NCBI GenBank assembly: GCA_024364735.1
Contig: JAGFNQ010000711.1
Coordinates: 1 to 64,000 of the forward strand
Direction of reading: 5' to 3'
DNA from: Boesenbergia rotunda
Taxonomy: Eukaryota; Streptophyta; Magnoliopsida; Zingiberales; Zingiberaceae
Length of the DNA: 64,000 nucleotides
Shown: piece by piece, positions 1-12,003 of the stretch
Layout of the letters: each line of letters begins with the position of its first letter
Position numbering within the stretch: the stretch's first letter is position 1
Made by a program: the position numbers and the translations under genes
The notes under the pieces: generated by a model
The model's database searches: none
What the model saw: the letters and a program-made list of their open reading frames with translations, nothing else
Told to the model about the DNA's origin: nothing

Positions 1-1525
1 GATCTTGATCATAGAGCTTGATCAACCCTAACCCTAGCTCGGATTGCTTCAGATCGTCCCGGATGGCTCAGATCTAACCGCTCTTGAATCGGACGGCCCG
101 GATTGATCATAGGCTTGATAATTCGATCCGGTTCACATCCGACTCAGGTTTGACCCAGTATACCCTAGGTCCAGGATCCTTTCATGCCTACAAAAATATA
201 TCAGAAAATTAGTGGCCAAATAATCCAAAAATATGTAATTTTGCAATTAAGTCCAAAATAATAGAAAATCCTAAAACCTAGGGTAAAATCACAATTAAAC
301 AATAAAAACATGGATCAAACATGGATTTTAGCACTTAAAATAATCAATAAAATGGTGCTTATCAGCCACCCAAAGAAAATAATTTGTTGAAATTAATAAA
401 TCCATAAATAAAATATGTAATCAAATCTTGGAAATTTTGAGGTGATTCTCAAACGATAATTTCCTTATTTGATTTAAGAGGTGATGCTCTTACATATTGT
501 TGTCTCCAAAATTAATTAGGAAAATGGTTTCCTATAGAGTTTTCTTAAATAAGATTTTCATGAAAATAATATGTGATTGAATTAAGGGAATCTATCTCTT
601 AATTTAATAAGATTTGATTTAGAGAAATCAAAGTCTTAAACATATTATTTCCGAAATTGATTATGACAATTTAGGAAATTGTTTCCCAAAATAATTCCTT
701 GAATAAAATATGAAATTAGAATTAGGAAATCTGGTACCTAATTCAATTAATGAGACTTGATAAATTAAGTCACATACATACTTTATTAAGGAAATCGTTA
801 GAACATGACATAATTATATGTCATGAATGTGCTTAAAAGGAGAAGGATGAGACCCAAAACCCCTTACAAAATATTAAGGCCAACACCTTCCATTAATATG
901 GTTAGAACCGGAGTTTTATTTCTCGTTTGGGTTGATGGACACATCCATGCCCGGCTTGAACCTCAACATGTTCAAACCATGGAATTAGTTTATGATTAAT
1001 ATAGTTGGAGTCAGAGGTCAATCCTTAGTTTTGGTTGTTGGACACATCCAAGCCTGACTAAACGGTTGAATGAACTCCAACCATATTAAAACTATTTCTT
1101 GATTAATGGGTCAGCCTTAAGCTTGGAGCATCGATTTGTTGTGCCACAGCCAAGGTCGATGTAAAGAGAGGTGCAGTTGGGTGCTATGTATATTGTTGCA
1201 TACTTGTTAATGAGTTAACAACCCAATGATTTATGCAAACATTCAATTAGTTGATAGCATAAAGTGATAGTTACATATATGTGATATGTAATCAGTATAA
1301 TTACCTACCTTCATAGCTAAGAATAACTTGATGGTCACAACCATGGTTGTTCTTATCTATGGTTGGATATCAACCTATTTGGAGGTGTTCCTACGATCTC
1401 CCGAATTGATAAAAAGGGTTATTCAATTCGAAAAATAAATAGGATTTAATTAATGTATGTTGATGCATTCTTTATCATTCTTCTCACATAAGCTCAATTT
1501 GTATTTCTAGGATAATCACTCGATC
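1..1525. other. Uncharacterised AT-rich DNA upstream of copia A gag
   Basis: No gene is recognised here. The sequence is AT-rich with no credible ORF. The last several hundred bases probably form the untranslated leader of copia element A, because they run directly into its gag start. Neither the A LTR (starting TGTTAGTAATATG, ending GGTCCCAACA) nor a TGGTATCAGAGC primer site occurs, so the 5' LTR lies off the left edge or has been lost. Around 930-1110 there is an imperfect duplication in which each unit carries 'ggacacatcca' followed by a 'gattaat' stretch. The first 180 bases are more GC-rich and may belong to another repeat. Confidence 0.4.
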
Positions 1526-2140
1526 ATGTCTTCTCTGAATTTGCGTTCCATTTTGGACACCAATAAACTGACTGGGCCAAACTTCATGGACTGACTTCGA
1601 AACCTGAGGATAGTCCTCAAGGCAGAGAAGCTTTCTTATGTCCTTGAAGATCAACTTCCCAACCGTCCTCCAGAAAATGCAACTCCAGACCAGTTAGTGG
1701 CCTATCAGAAACATGTGACCGATTCTGAACTTGCGAGTTGCATCATGCTAGCCGCTATGGTACCTGAACTGCAAAAGCAGCATGACCATATTGATGCTTA
1801 TACCATCATCTTCCATCTTCATGAGTTATTTGACGAGCAGGCGAGATCCGAAAGGTTCGAGGTCTCCAGACTCCTCTTCACCTCTAAAATGCAGGAAGGC
1901 ACTTCTGTCTCACAGTTTGTGTTGAAGATGTTGGGGTACATTGAGCGACTGAGCACACTCGGTTTTACAATGGATCATGAATTAAGTATTGACTTAATTC
2001 TGCATTGTTTGCCCAAAAGTTATTCACAATTTGTGATGAACTATCGGATGAATAAGCTGGAGACTACCATTCCTGAGTTGCTCAACCTGCTGAAGACTGT
2101 AGAGCCTTCTGTGAAGCAGGATCAAAAGACGTATTGTTAG
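1526..2140 (+). pseudogene. Copia element A, gag remnant
   Basis: This is the capsid-like Gag of a Ty1/copia retrotransposon. The ATG at 1526 opens a protein starting MSSLNLRSIL, typical of Tork/Angela-type copia gag, followed by N-K-L-x-G-x-N-F. A TGA at 1592-1594 replaces the Trp expected after FMD, the first of several disabling changes. The same frame is then open to 2140, with the usual region of helices ending near VKQDQK. A one-base frameshift near 2128 separates it from the zinc-knuckle part, which continues in another frame from 2134. Gag and pol were therefore once a single ORF. Lineage placement within copia is from general knowledge and is less sure than the copia call. Confidence 0.85.
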
Positions 2141-3663
2141 TTGGTTCCTCAATGAAAGGTTCTAAGAGGAAGGCCAAAGAACAGAATAAGGGAAAGAAGA
2201 AAAAGGCCAAAAAGACTGAAAAGACACCAAAAGGCACTTGCCATCACTGTGGCAAGGAGGGTCACTGGCGAAGAAATTGCAAGGTTTATCTTGAGTCCTT
2301 GAAGAAGAAGGCATCCGATGCCCCATCCTCTTCAGGTATCTTCATTATTGAATGTCACTCTATTTCCTCAACCACCTGGGTACTTGATACTGGGTGTAGC
2401 TCACATATATGTAATGACATACAGGGGCTAAGGAATAGAAGAAGACTCGTCAAGGGAGAAGCGAATTTGCGAGTTGGAAATGGAGCAAAGATTGCTGTTG
2501 TTGCCATCGGAACATATTTGCTAAAGCTCCCTACTGGACATGTCTTAGAATTGGATAATTGTTATTTTGTTCCTTCGTTAATAAAGAACATTGTATCTAT
2601 TTCATGTTTGAATGAAAAGAGTTACCATTTAACTTTTAGTAACAATTGTTGTTACATAACTCTAAATGGTGTTCTTTATGGGACCGGAACTTTATGCAAT
2701 GGTATCTACACGTTAGATTTATCCGGTGACGTTTTCAATATCGAAGTTAGCAACAAACGTGCTCGAATAGATAATCGAATAGACTCCTATACGTGGCATT
2801 GTCGTCTTGGCCATGTAAGTAAGAAACGCATGACCAAATTACACCGATGTGGAATTTTGGAATCATTTGAACCCGGTTCATTTGATACATGCGAATCATG
2901 CTTGAAAGGCAAGATGACCAAATTATCCTTTTCCGGAAAAGGTAATCCAGTGGGAGAATTGCTTGGTCTAATACATACTGATGTATGTGGACCAATGTCA
3001 ACTCTTGCACAAGGAGGCTATAGCTACTTCATTACCTTTATCGATGATCACTCACGATTCGAGTATGTGTTCTTGATGAAACACAAATCTGAAGCTTTTG
3101 AGAAATTCAAAGAGTTCAGAAATGAAGTAGAGAAACAGCTTGGCAAAAGTATTAAGATACTTCGATCCGATCGGGGTGGTGAATACTTAAGTCAAGAGTT
3201 TCAAGATTATCTTAGGGACAATAGGATATTGTCTCAATGGACTCCGCCATATACACCACAGCATAATGGTGTATCTGAGAGGCATAACTGAACCTTGATG
3301 GACATGGTTAGATCCATGATGAATCATGCAACTCTTCCAAAATCCTTTTGGGGCTATGCACTTAAGACAGCTGTTTACTTGCTAAACAGAGTCCCGACCA
3401 AGGTAGTCTCTACTACTCCATATGAGACGTGGAATAGTAAGAAACCTCACTTAACTCACCTTAAGATATGGGGTTGTCCTGCTTATGTGAAGCGGACTGT
3501 ATCAGACAAATTGGATGCTAAGTCTGATAAATGTCTATTTGTTGGATACCCTAAGGAAACAAAGGGTTACCAATTCTATCATCCCTTGGAACAAAAGGTG
3601 TTTGTTTCAAGGCATGCTGTATTTCTGGAAAAAGAATTTCTTTTACAAGAAAACAGTGGGTGA
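2134..3663 (+). pseudogene. Copia element A, zinc knuckle, protease and integrase remnant
   Basis: This continues gag-pol of element A. In order, one sees a lysine-rich stretch; a CCHC zinc knuckle CX2CX4HX4C at 2239-2280; an aspartic protease active site DTG at 2386-2394 within WVLDTGCSSH; an integrase zinc-binding HX..HX..CX2C segment (RLGH, then CESC) near 2800-2900; and the integrase catalytic core with HTDVCGP, FIDDHS and RSDRGGEY, followed by the E-bearing TPQHNGVSER. A TGA at 3289-3291 stands where an Arg is expected, as CGA to TGA would give. Reading resumes in the same frame from 3295 through LFVGYPKETKGY and ends at 3663 by a frameshift. The element is non-functional. Confidence 0.9.
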
Positions 3664-5420
3664 ACTTGAAGAAGTTCAAGAAACTCCAATAGACATTACA
3701 GAGACACCTAGTCTAGACCCACAACCAATAACTCATAATGATGAGCTATCGGTTGAACCTAAAACAACACCACTTCTTCGTAGATCTGATAGGACACGCA
3801 ATATTCCAGAGAGATACGGATTTCTCGTAAGTGAATCGAACGACGAACCTATCAGTTATGATGATGTTTTGAAAAGTTCAGAAGGGGACAAATGGCTTGA
3901 AGCCATGAAGTCGGAAATGGATTCCATGTACGAAAATCAAGTATGGGACTTGGTTAACCCACCTGAAGGGATTAAGCCCATAGGGTGCAAGTGGGTTTTC
4001 AAGAAGAAAACCGACATGGAAGGTAATGTTGTTACCTTTAAGGCTAGATTAGTGGCAAAAGGATATCGTCAGAAACAAGGAATTGATTATGACGAAACCT
4101 ATTCGCCAGTAGCTATGCTTAAATCCATTCGGATGCTCCTGGCCATAACAGCTCATTATGATTATGAGATATGGCAAATGGATGTGAAAACAGCTTTCCT
4201 TAATGGAAACCTGCTTGAGGATGTATACATGATACAACCTTAAGGTTTCACATCGGTTGATAAAACCAAAATATACAAGCTTTGACGATCCATATATGGA
4301 CTGAAGCAAGCATCCAGGAGCTGGAACATCCGTTTTGATGAGACAATCAAAGAGTTTGATTTCTCACAAAATCCTGACGAACCTTGTGTGTACAAGAAGG
4401 TTAGTGGGAGTGCAGTCGTATTCCTAGTACTATATGTCGATGACATATTGCTTATAGGAAATGATATATCAGTCTTACAGTCGGTTAAAATTTGGTTGTC
4501 CAAAACTTTCTCCATGAAAGACCTAGGAGAAGCAACCTATATCCTTGGGATTAGAATCTATAGAGATAGATCAAAACGGTTGCTTGGTCTTTCGTAGTCT
4601 ACATATATAGACCGAGTGCTAAAAAGGTTTAGCATGTCAGAATCCAAGAAAGGTTACCTTCCCATCAGGCATGGGATCAACCTTTCAAAGTCTATGTGTC
4701 CGCGCACAGAAGACGAGAGGATTTGCATGAATAAGATTCCTTATGCATCCGCGATAGGATCTATCATGTATGTTATGTTATGTACTAGGCCCGATGTATC
4801 GTATGCTCTGAGCGTCACGAGAAGATACCAGTCTGATCCAGGAATGGATCATTGGGCAGCTGTCAAGACAATCCTTAAGTACTTAAGAAGAACTAAGGAT
4901 GTGTTCCTAATATATGGAGAAGGAGATATGGTAATACGTGGGTATACAGATGCCAGTTTCCAGACAGATAAGGATGACTCCAAATCTCAGTCTGGATACG
5001 TATTTACTTTGAATGGAGGCGCAATAAGTTGGAAGAGTTCCAAGCAAGACACTGTAGCGGATTCTACCACGGAAGCGGAATATATTGCAGCTTCGGAAGC
5101 AGCAAAAGAAGCAGTCTGGATCAAGAAGTTTGTCTCGGAACTTGGTGTGGTTCCAACCATTGATGAAGCAATACCGGTTTACTGCGACAACAATGGAGCT
5201 ATTGCACAAGCAAAGGAACCAAGGTCTCATCAATGATCCAAACACGTGCTTCGCCGCTATCATCTGATCAGAGAGATTATAAGTAGGAATGATATACAAA
5301 TTGAGAAAATTCCCACTGAAAGGAATTTAACGGATCCTTTAACTAAGACCTTGCCTCAAAGTAAGTTTGAGGGTCATGTTAGAGCCTGTGGTATTGGATA
5401 CCGTAGCGATTGGCATTAGG
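3515..5420 (+). pseudogene. Copia element A, reverse transcriptase and RNase H remnant
   Basis: The reverse transcriptase is in frame from about 3660, with KWVFKKKTDMEGNV, the copia motif QMDVKTAFLNG near 4170-4205, and YVDDILL near 4433-4453. RNase H follows with GYTDASFQTD, WKSSKQDTVADSTTEAEY and YCDNNGAIA. Stops interrupt it at the QP-stop near 4240 (Glu to stop likely), near 4284, near 4596 and near 5236. The C-terminal tail (NLTDPLTK) can be followed to about 5420, just before the polypurine tract. The sequence closely resembles element B, and the domain order protease-integrase-RT-RNase H marks it as Ty1/copia. Confidence 0.9.
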
Positions 5421-5433
5421 CCAAGTGGGAGTT

Positions 5434-7643
5434 TGTTAGTAATATGAGAGAAGTGTCCTAAGGCAATCACCTTAGGATTGTAATCATTTACTTTAATAAA
5501 TGAATATTCACTATTTGAGTATACATGTTCATGTATTTGATTGAAATCTTAAACTCATTTATTGAATGTCCGCAATACAATTCACAGCATGAGAGAATTT
5601 GTGATGAATTCACAACTAGTGATTATCTCTACATGTGCAATTGTGAAGTATTGAAATTGTCCCTAGTCGATGAATTGACAGATACAGACACTATCAATTC
5701 TGTTGAGACTAGCATGGGTTATTCTCTAATCAGCTGATTCTCACTGGCTGGTGACATTGGGATGTTCGGAGATAATCATGAATGCTAGTTAAGGGAACTA
5801 GTTCATTGGAGTGACTAGCTGTAAAACTTCATATGGTAATCTGCATATAGATATGTCAATGAAAGTTCTTACTGCAGCTTAAGTGCGATGTTCCTTTGAC
5901 TTGCGGTGTTCAAGTCATCTTGGTCATGAAAACTTATACTTTGACATCTTAAGCAAGCATCTCCAAGGAGGTGTGGACCCAGGATGATTGGGTATAAGCC
6001 GAAGTGCCCGAAGATATTTGAACAGCCTACAATGATTCACCACTCCTTGCGAGGAGATGTATACCCAAGGCCTATCGTCGGATTATTACTCGAAGCCTCT
6101 GGCCAGAACATAACATGTTCCGAGTATGAATCTCTAAGAAACATGAGAGTAATTAGAATCCGTTGGACGAGAAAGACATTGCTTGGGCTAGGTGTGACGT
6201 AGTCAGCCTAGTGGGGACTGACACACATAGACCGTGTCCTGAACCAAGTGGGTATAAGATGGTGAAGGGAATGAGGCACGATTCATTAAAGTTGCTGAAG
6301 GGTTTCAGAATAGTTTCTGAGGTCAACCGTTGATCTTTCGATTATTTGGGGATCATGATGTACTACTAGGTGTCACTCATGATCGTTCTATAATTGGTTA
6401 ATTATAGACGGCCAACATAAATCGAAAGCCTATTTAGTCACACGCACTACGAGTGATCCGAGGGATTTAAAACGAGTTAAAAATTAGATTTTCCTATCAA
6501 GAGAGATAAGTCGAATCTGAATTTTTCAGAGACGCATCGGAAGCATAAAATGGCTAAGTCTTTTGTAGACTTATTGGACGAATTAAATGAGTTTAATTCG
6601 TGAGGTCATGGCTTGGTTTGGCTGGCCAAAGAGGGTCCCCGCCCTCTTTGTTTGGCCGGCCACAATAAAAAAGGGAGAACCAAATTGTTTGGTTCAAATT
6701 ATAAAATAAACCGCGCGTGGTTTGTTTTATGAAATTATGGATAAAGAAATTTATATAAAGAAATTTATATAAAGAGATTTATTTTCATGAAAATTAAAAT
6801 AAACCTTGGATTGGTTTATTTTATTTTATAAAATCAATAATGGATTGATTTACCATGATAAATAAATTTATATAAAGAAATTTCTTTCCATAATAAAAGG
6901 GGAGACATAGTTGTTTTTATTATAAATTAAGTTAAAATAAAAACTTGGCATAACGGAATAATTCATAGAAAAATTTATAAGATAAATTTCTTATGAAAAA
7001 TTTATTCCGTTAAGAGGAGACTTGGCGATTAAGAGGCTACTATATAAAGGTACCAAGGCAAGGCTTGGAAATTAATCCAAGAGATCAAGGATTCTTGCCT
7101 AGCCTCTCTCCCTCTCCTTCTCTCCCTCTCCCTCTTCTAGTGCCGCCGGCCCTAGAGCCCTCCCCCTTTGCCGTGAGCTTCCACCACCAAGAAGAAGCCG
7201 AAGAAGAAGAAGAAGCGGGCGCGACTCCTTCCTTCCTCCCGAAATCTTGATTCCGTTCTTCGTTTGGTGGTTAGTTTTTCATCTCTCTCTTGGTATACTT
7301 GTCGTGCCTTTGGAGAATCTAGTAGTTCTTGTCGGCACGAAACTCGTGGCTTTGCGAAGTCACCCCGAAGAAAACCCGGCGTGGACGCGAATAGAGGCGG
7401 AGCTTCAAGGGACGCTACGGTTGGATCTTGTCCCTTTCTACGAGTTACGCGAGGTATTAAGTAAATTAGTTTACTTTCTGCAAAATTTTAAATATATGAT
7501 CATGTCTCCACAACATAAGGTTGCATGCTAGATACATGGTTAAAATAATTTGAGAAATTATTTATGCTAAACCTTCCGCTGCACGTAATTAAATTTTAAA
7601 ATTATGAACCTATATCCATGTCAACATGCACTCGGTCCCAACA
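5434..7643 (+). repeat. 3' LTR of copia element A
   Basis: The LTR runs from TGTTAGTAATATG to GGTCCCAACA (2210 bp), directly after the purine-rich AAGTGGGAG tract that would prime plus-strand synthesis. Its full inverse is present at 34941-37170 as a solo LTR, which fixes both ends. A TATATAAA box lies at 7041-7048. The short ORFs inside it are not genes, although one of about 70 codons is shared by both copies. The flanking duplication cannot be tested because the 5' end of the element is missing. Confidence 0.9.
7041..7048 (+). promoter_or_regulatory. TATA box in LTR of copia A
   Basis: TATATAAA lies about 600 bases before the end of the LTR and is conserved in the inverted solo LTR (complement at about 35531-35538). 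It is probably the U3 core promoter of this family. This is inferred from sequence only. Confidence 0.5.
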
Positions 7644-7754
7644 TAGGAGTCTACTATGAGACTTATGGTGAATTGTCCTATTCTGGCCTTGTCTTCCTTC
7701 CCTGCCATGAGATGTAAAGCAGGGACTGGATTGGTACAATCTTAATGTATGGTG

Positions 7755-9912
7755 TGTAACATACCCAAGTTATGAATCTTGATGGATGTTTTGGGTTTTG
7801 ATTTATTCCTTGTATGAGGTGTTATGGGGATTGATTTTGATTGTTCTATTTGATTCATCTCTATAGGTTTGGATCTCTGATGGTGGGTGTTCATGCGTGT
7901 GGTCAGGTAAGACTTGGTTTATTTCAGTGTGTTGTGTCTATTTGATGCTGTGAGCTATAGTGGATGATTTGGTGATAATCTAACTTAGATCAGATTAGAT
8001 GAAGTAGGTTTACTAGCTTAATTTCATTTGGATTGTGATGTTGAACCTAAAAGGAGCTTGCCATGTATACTTTGGATCTTGGAGCTAGTAGATTCGAGGA
8101 TTGGGTTTTATTCAAGGTAATCTCTTAATCAGTTTTGGGGATTTGAACCTAAACTTAATTGATTCGGGTTTCGGAAACCTAACCTGAATTTAATCTTGGT
8201 AGATTGGAGCAATTAAGGGTTAATCATTTAATTAGGATTAATTAAATGAAACGGGATAATTGGGACGATCTTGATAATTGAGACAACTCGTTTAGCTATA
8301 ATTTATATATTATTGTAGCTAAACATTATGCCTTTGCTATAGGGCACTGACTTGCTTTCGAACATTTGGATGGGAGGTTCTTATTTGATACAGACTACTT
8401 CTACTCTTTGGAGGCGGGTACCCTTGACTTATCTTTTAGATATTGTCATATTGCTATGCATGGTTTGTTATAGATAATAGTAAGTTTATATGCTATATCT
8501 GCCTTAGTATACCGGTATTTGATATATGTTGCTTATCCTTGAGGTTATCTTCCTTTTAGCTTCATACAGTCTCAATAGTTGTTACGTGTATATATGTGTG
8601 CATAGAGGTAGTGATATGTTCCCTCTTGCATTTTGATATTTATAGATCACTGGTTACTTTTTCAGTATACCTAGTAGATTACTTGTATCCCATGATATAG
8701 GATTCAGACCTATACCTAGCACACTGAGGTGTTAGTGAGGACTTGGTGGGTGTTATATGTGTTTGGGTCATGCACCATCCTTGCATTATTGCATGCTGAC
8801 GATCATCGGCTCCTATGTAGTCTGAGCCCATCGTCAGTTACATGAGGATATGCACACACATCCACTCAGGGGTAGTGGCTACCGTAGAGTGTGTGCATTT
8901 GCCCTGTATTGCTCCACACGGCCACTATTTGGAGGGTGGTTCCGGTGCGTGGTAGCAGCCAGGGATCCCTTCTCGTCCTGAGACACGAGAAGATGAGAGC
9001 TAGACTCCCCCATTGCTTGGGGTAGGAGAGTGACCTCCGCCAGCATCCTGTCCACTCGGTCACTCAGGAGCAGTGATAGCAGGGTGCATACAGTTGTCAT
9101 AGCCCTACCCACGCGAGCGTTCATTATGATAGGTGGACGGTGCCTGACTGGCGTCAGGGGTGACACATGTCATTGCACCATGTGCATATTTTGCATCGTG
9201 CATTATTTGCTGCATTTGATTTCTGCACTTGATTGACATGTATATACTGGAAACTTGTTTATCTTGGATTATATGTTATACTTGTTTCATAGTGATTTAT
9301 TTCACCCTCTGCAAGATAGATGGATTCTGGTATATACCTTTATTTAGTGTCTTTAGCATATACCCTTGGCTATTATTCATATGAGACTGTATCAGCGTAG
9401 ATCCTTATCGTTATTATAACGTACTATGCATATCTGCTGGGTATTCGCTGAGTTTATGGACTCACACCGTTGCCATACTTTTTGATTTCAGGTTGATATC
9501 TACCAGGAGGGTCCGAGTCGCCAGTCCCGTGCTTGCTACTACACCTGATTTGGTTTTATACATTAGTTTCTGTTTTTGGACTATGTTATGTTTTATTCCG
9601 TTGCATTGGATCTTTCATGGACTTGTAATACTTGTCTTTCTTTATGGGATTGTACTTTTGAGTCCTATGTTGGACTATGTGTGGTTTTTGCTACGTTCCT
9701 GCCCCCTGGCAGCTCAGGTAAGTTCGTGGTTTGGATCTATGATTATATTATCATATATATATGCTGTTCTGTTTGGATTAGAGGCCTGAGGCCCATTTAA
9801 ACTGCGTAGTTTTGTTATATTGTGGTATGTATGTGTAAATTGTCCGCCGGAAAGGGGAGGTGCTGTCCGATTTTCTATTGGATCAGTAGCTCTTAGGTCT
9901 CGGGGCATGACA
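7755..9912 (+). repeat. Probable LTR of a Ty3/gypsy element
   Basis: The segment begins TGTAACATACCC and ends CGGGGCATGACA. Termini of this kind, together with the 'gctgagtttatggactcac' stretch before 'tttcaggttgat' near 9450-9500, are what I know from LTRs of Del/Tekay-like plant chromoviruses. No internal gypsy coding sequence adjoins it, so it would be a solo or truncated LTR. The 5-base flanks (TGGTG and ATTGC) do not match, so either the ends are slightly wrong or a flank has been lost. The several ORFs of 65-100 codons inside it lack any recognisable domain. Confidence 0.45.
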
Positions 9913-10080
9913 ATTGCTCACTTGGCTACCAGGATTCATAAACTCTAGTACTTAGCCTGGAGGTCTAGAGTTCGAATCCTGGGGAAGGCAAAAACCCACT
10001 GCCAAGGGTGGGAAGACCGTAGGGTCGCCGGCCTAGAGGGTTGCCTGCGTAGACCATAGAGGCGGGGCCGCTACAACACA
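9913..10080 (+). repeat. Possible tRNA-derived SINE-like sequence
   Basis: Two segments resemble the internal RNA polymerase III promoter of tRNA-derived SINEs. 'ctcacttggctacc' near 9917 is a poor box A, and 'agagttcgaatcc' near 9968 is a good box B. A GC-rich body with 'gggtgggaagaccgtagggtcgcc' composition follows. No clear poly(A) or target duplication was seen, and it abuts the gypsy-like LTR, so it may instead be part of that element. Confidence 0.3.
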
Positions 10081-10289
10081 AGTGACAACTATTATTTGTA
10101 AGATGCTAATGCCAAAAGGTTGGATAGGCCCTGGAATGCAAATCATCTCTAGCCCTATCGTACGCAGTAATTCCTATCATGAAATACTTCTACATATACA
10201 TATATTTGCATTCCCTTGGTTTCTTGTAACAGGACAAATTTCATTCAGGAGCTCGAGTATCTAAGGATGTGCCCACCGAGGCGTGTTGC

Positions 10290-10495
10290 AGCTGAAGTTC
10301 CTACTAGCTTGTGGTGCCGAGGATGCCCGAGCTGTGTAGACCTAGCCGAGGTGCTGAGGATGCCCGGCTGAGAGCAGTTGAAGTTCCTACTAGCTTGTAG
10401 TGCCGAGGATGCCCGAGTTGTGTAAACCTAGCCGAGGTTTTCTACTAGCTCGCGTTGCTGAGGATACCCCAAATGTATAGACTTGGCCACAGTTA
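10290..10495 (+). repeat. Short tandem repeat, about 85-bp unit, 2.5 copies
   Basis: The unit 'gaagttcctactagcttgt' with 'gccgaggatgcccgag' and 'gtagacctagccgaggt' occurs near 10294 and 10379, with a diverged partial third copy near 10440. It lies just downstream of the stop codon of the minus-strand gag-like gene F. It is probably part of that element's 3' non-coding region. Confidence 0.6.
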
Positions 10496-10950
10496 TACTT
10501 AACTGGTTTTATACCGGTTCATTACATATTACCCCGTCCGGGACTCATTTTCCTCAGTTCACATTTATTGTCCTCTCCAGACTCAACTAGCCTTGCATGG
10601 AGACAAATTCCATGACGTAAATTCGGTATCCGATGTAGGGTAAGTTACCCAACATGGAGTCGATATCCAACATGGAGTTGGTACTGTCACTTTCATGAGA
10701 GGGAGACGGGATTGTAGCCTGATTGACACGAGTCTGGGAAATCAGTGATAGAGATCGCGGCGAATCTAAGACCTTATGGTAGATCACATTTCCTAAAGAC
10801 ATTAAATACGGAAAGCACAATCAAGTTATGTTCAGAAGAGGAAATTCTTTATGTAACACAAACAAGTTGTATTCAGAAAAAGAATTTATTTGCAAACAAG
10901 ATACATTCAAGGGCCTTCAGGCTCGACAAGACACCAAATAAAAAATTAAA

Positions 10951-11047
10951 TCACAATTCTTTCTCTTCCGCGGATAATTCCTCCCAGGCTTGACCAACAT
11001 TAAGGAGTTTTAAGTCGACATCTGGCTTTAACACATTGACTTGTTTA
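10951..11047 (-). pseudogene. Gag-like gene F, C-terminal fragment
   Basis: On the minus strand this carries the last coding stretch of gene F, ending at the stop codon complementary to 10951-10953. It continues in frame from the fragment at 31351-31541 once element E and one copy of its GTTTA target duplication are removed. The reading includes LLNVGQAWEELSAEEKE before the stop. This frame continuity across a 20-kb insertion is good evidence that F was an intact coding sequence when E landed. See the other F fragments for the likely family. Confidence 0.7.
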
Positions 11048-11158
11048 TGTTGATGCAGTCTGACCCTGATTGTTGTTTTGGTATTGACACCGATTTTAGT
11101 TTAGGTTGATGAGATGATTATGATTAAGTCATGGTCGGGGACTGGGCTTTGGATGAAT

Positions 11159-11395
11159 GAAAAAGTCCTAGCTTGGAGGGCTAGGTGTGAGAAGTCCTAG
11201 CTTGGAGGGCTAGGTGTGTAAAAAGTCCTAGCTTGGAGGGCTAGGTATGAAAAGTCCTAGCTTGGAGGGCTAGGTGTATAAAAAGTCCTAGCTTAGAGGG
11301 CTAGGTGTGAAAAGTCCTAACTTGGAGGGTTAGGTGTGGAAAAGTCCTAGCTTGGAGGGCTAGGTGTGAAAATTCCTAACTCGAAGGGTTAGGTG
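11159..11395 (+). repeat. Tandem array of about 29-bp units in LTR of E
   Basis: About eight copies of 'agtcctagcttggagggct' plus 'aggtgtgaaa' occur. Each unit contains the inverted pair CCTAGC...GCTAGG. The same array is present in the 3' LTR at 29399-29650 with small unit-number changes. The array is a normal feature of this LTR family rather than a local expansion. Confidence 0.85.
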
Positions 11396-11569
11396 ATTGG
11401 AAATCCCGGTGAGTGAAGCCGGGTCCTGGTGAGTGAAGTCGGGTCCTGGTGAGTGAAGCCAGGTTGACTGAAATCCTGGTGAGTGAAGTTGGGCATGGAG
11501 TCTTGGTCCGGGGGACTGAGCACGAGTCAGAGAAGGCTGGGAGCCCGTTCTCTTGACTTAGAGTGGATT

Positions 11570-12003
11570 TGACCTTGCCTGGATCGGTCTGGTGACCGAT
11601 CAGGGAAGTTGGCACGGAGTTCCCTCGTGGATCGGTCTGGTGATCGATCCAGCTATGTCTGATCGGTCTGGTGACCGATCAGGGAGAGAACAGAAAGGTT
11701 TGGGTTGGCTTCTGTTCGGCTCATGATCGGTCTGGTGACCGATCTGGGATACTGTTCAGATCGTTCTGGTGAACGATCAAGTGTCGCGGACTCCTCCTTA
11801 TTACCGATCAGGCTGGGGCCTGATCAGTCGAAGAGCTTCCTGATCAGTCTGCTGACTGATCAGGGCACTGCCTGATCGGTCTGGTGACCGATCAGGGAGA
11901 GAACAGAAAGGTTTGGGTTGGCTTCTGTTCGACTCCTGATCAGTCTGGTGACCGATCTGCGATACTGTTCAGATCGTTCTAGTGAACGATCAGGTGTCGC
12001 GGA
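11570..12003. repeat. Palindrome field GATCGGTC-N4-GACCGATC, LTR of E (5' copy)
   Basis: About ten near-copies of GATCGGTC, a 3-5 base loop (often TGGT), and GACCGATC occur, separated by 15-50 bases. They continue at 20672-20880 beyond the D-prime insertion and recur in the 3' LTR at 29818-30380. Sireviruses are known to carry conserved palindromes in their LTRs, and this is the E family's version. Confidence 0.8.

Larger units (their letters stand above)
11048..12003 (+). repeat. Element E, 5' LTR, first part
   Basis: It begins TGTTGATGCAGTCTG and matches the 3' LTR at 29288. GTTTA at 11043-11047 repeats at 31346-31350, a perfect 5-bp duplication defining E as one insertion of 20.3 kb including its passenger. 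The LTR has a tandem array (11159-11395) and then a field of GATCGGTC/GACCGATC palindromes. It is interrupted at 12003 by element D-prime and resumes at 20672. Confidence 0.92.

Noticed and set aside
5525..5737. Open frame of 70 codons shared by LTR 5434-7643 and the solo LTR at 36867-37079
   Set aside because: It lies wholly in an LTR, is shared only because the two LTRs are copies, and has no domain.
7065..7531. Pro/Ser-rich ORFs in the tail of the A LTR
   Set aside because: They lie in the R/U5 part of an LTR, overlap in several frames and are not conserved as protein in the solo LTR copy.
9913..10000. A tRNA gene
   Set aside because: A box B-like stretch is present but there is no cloverleaf or acceptor stem; it was kept only as a possible SINE.
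11159..11395. Regular direct repeats that look like a CRISPR array
   Set aside because: The units are tandem without distinct spacers and are part of a plant LTR, repeated in the 3' LTR.
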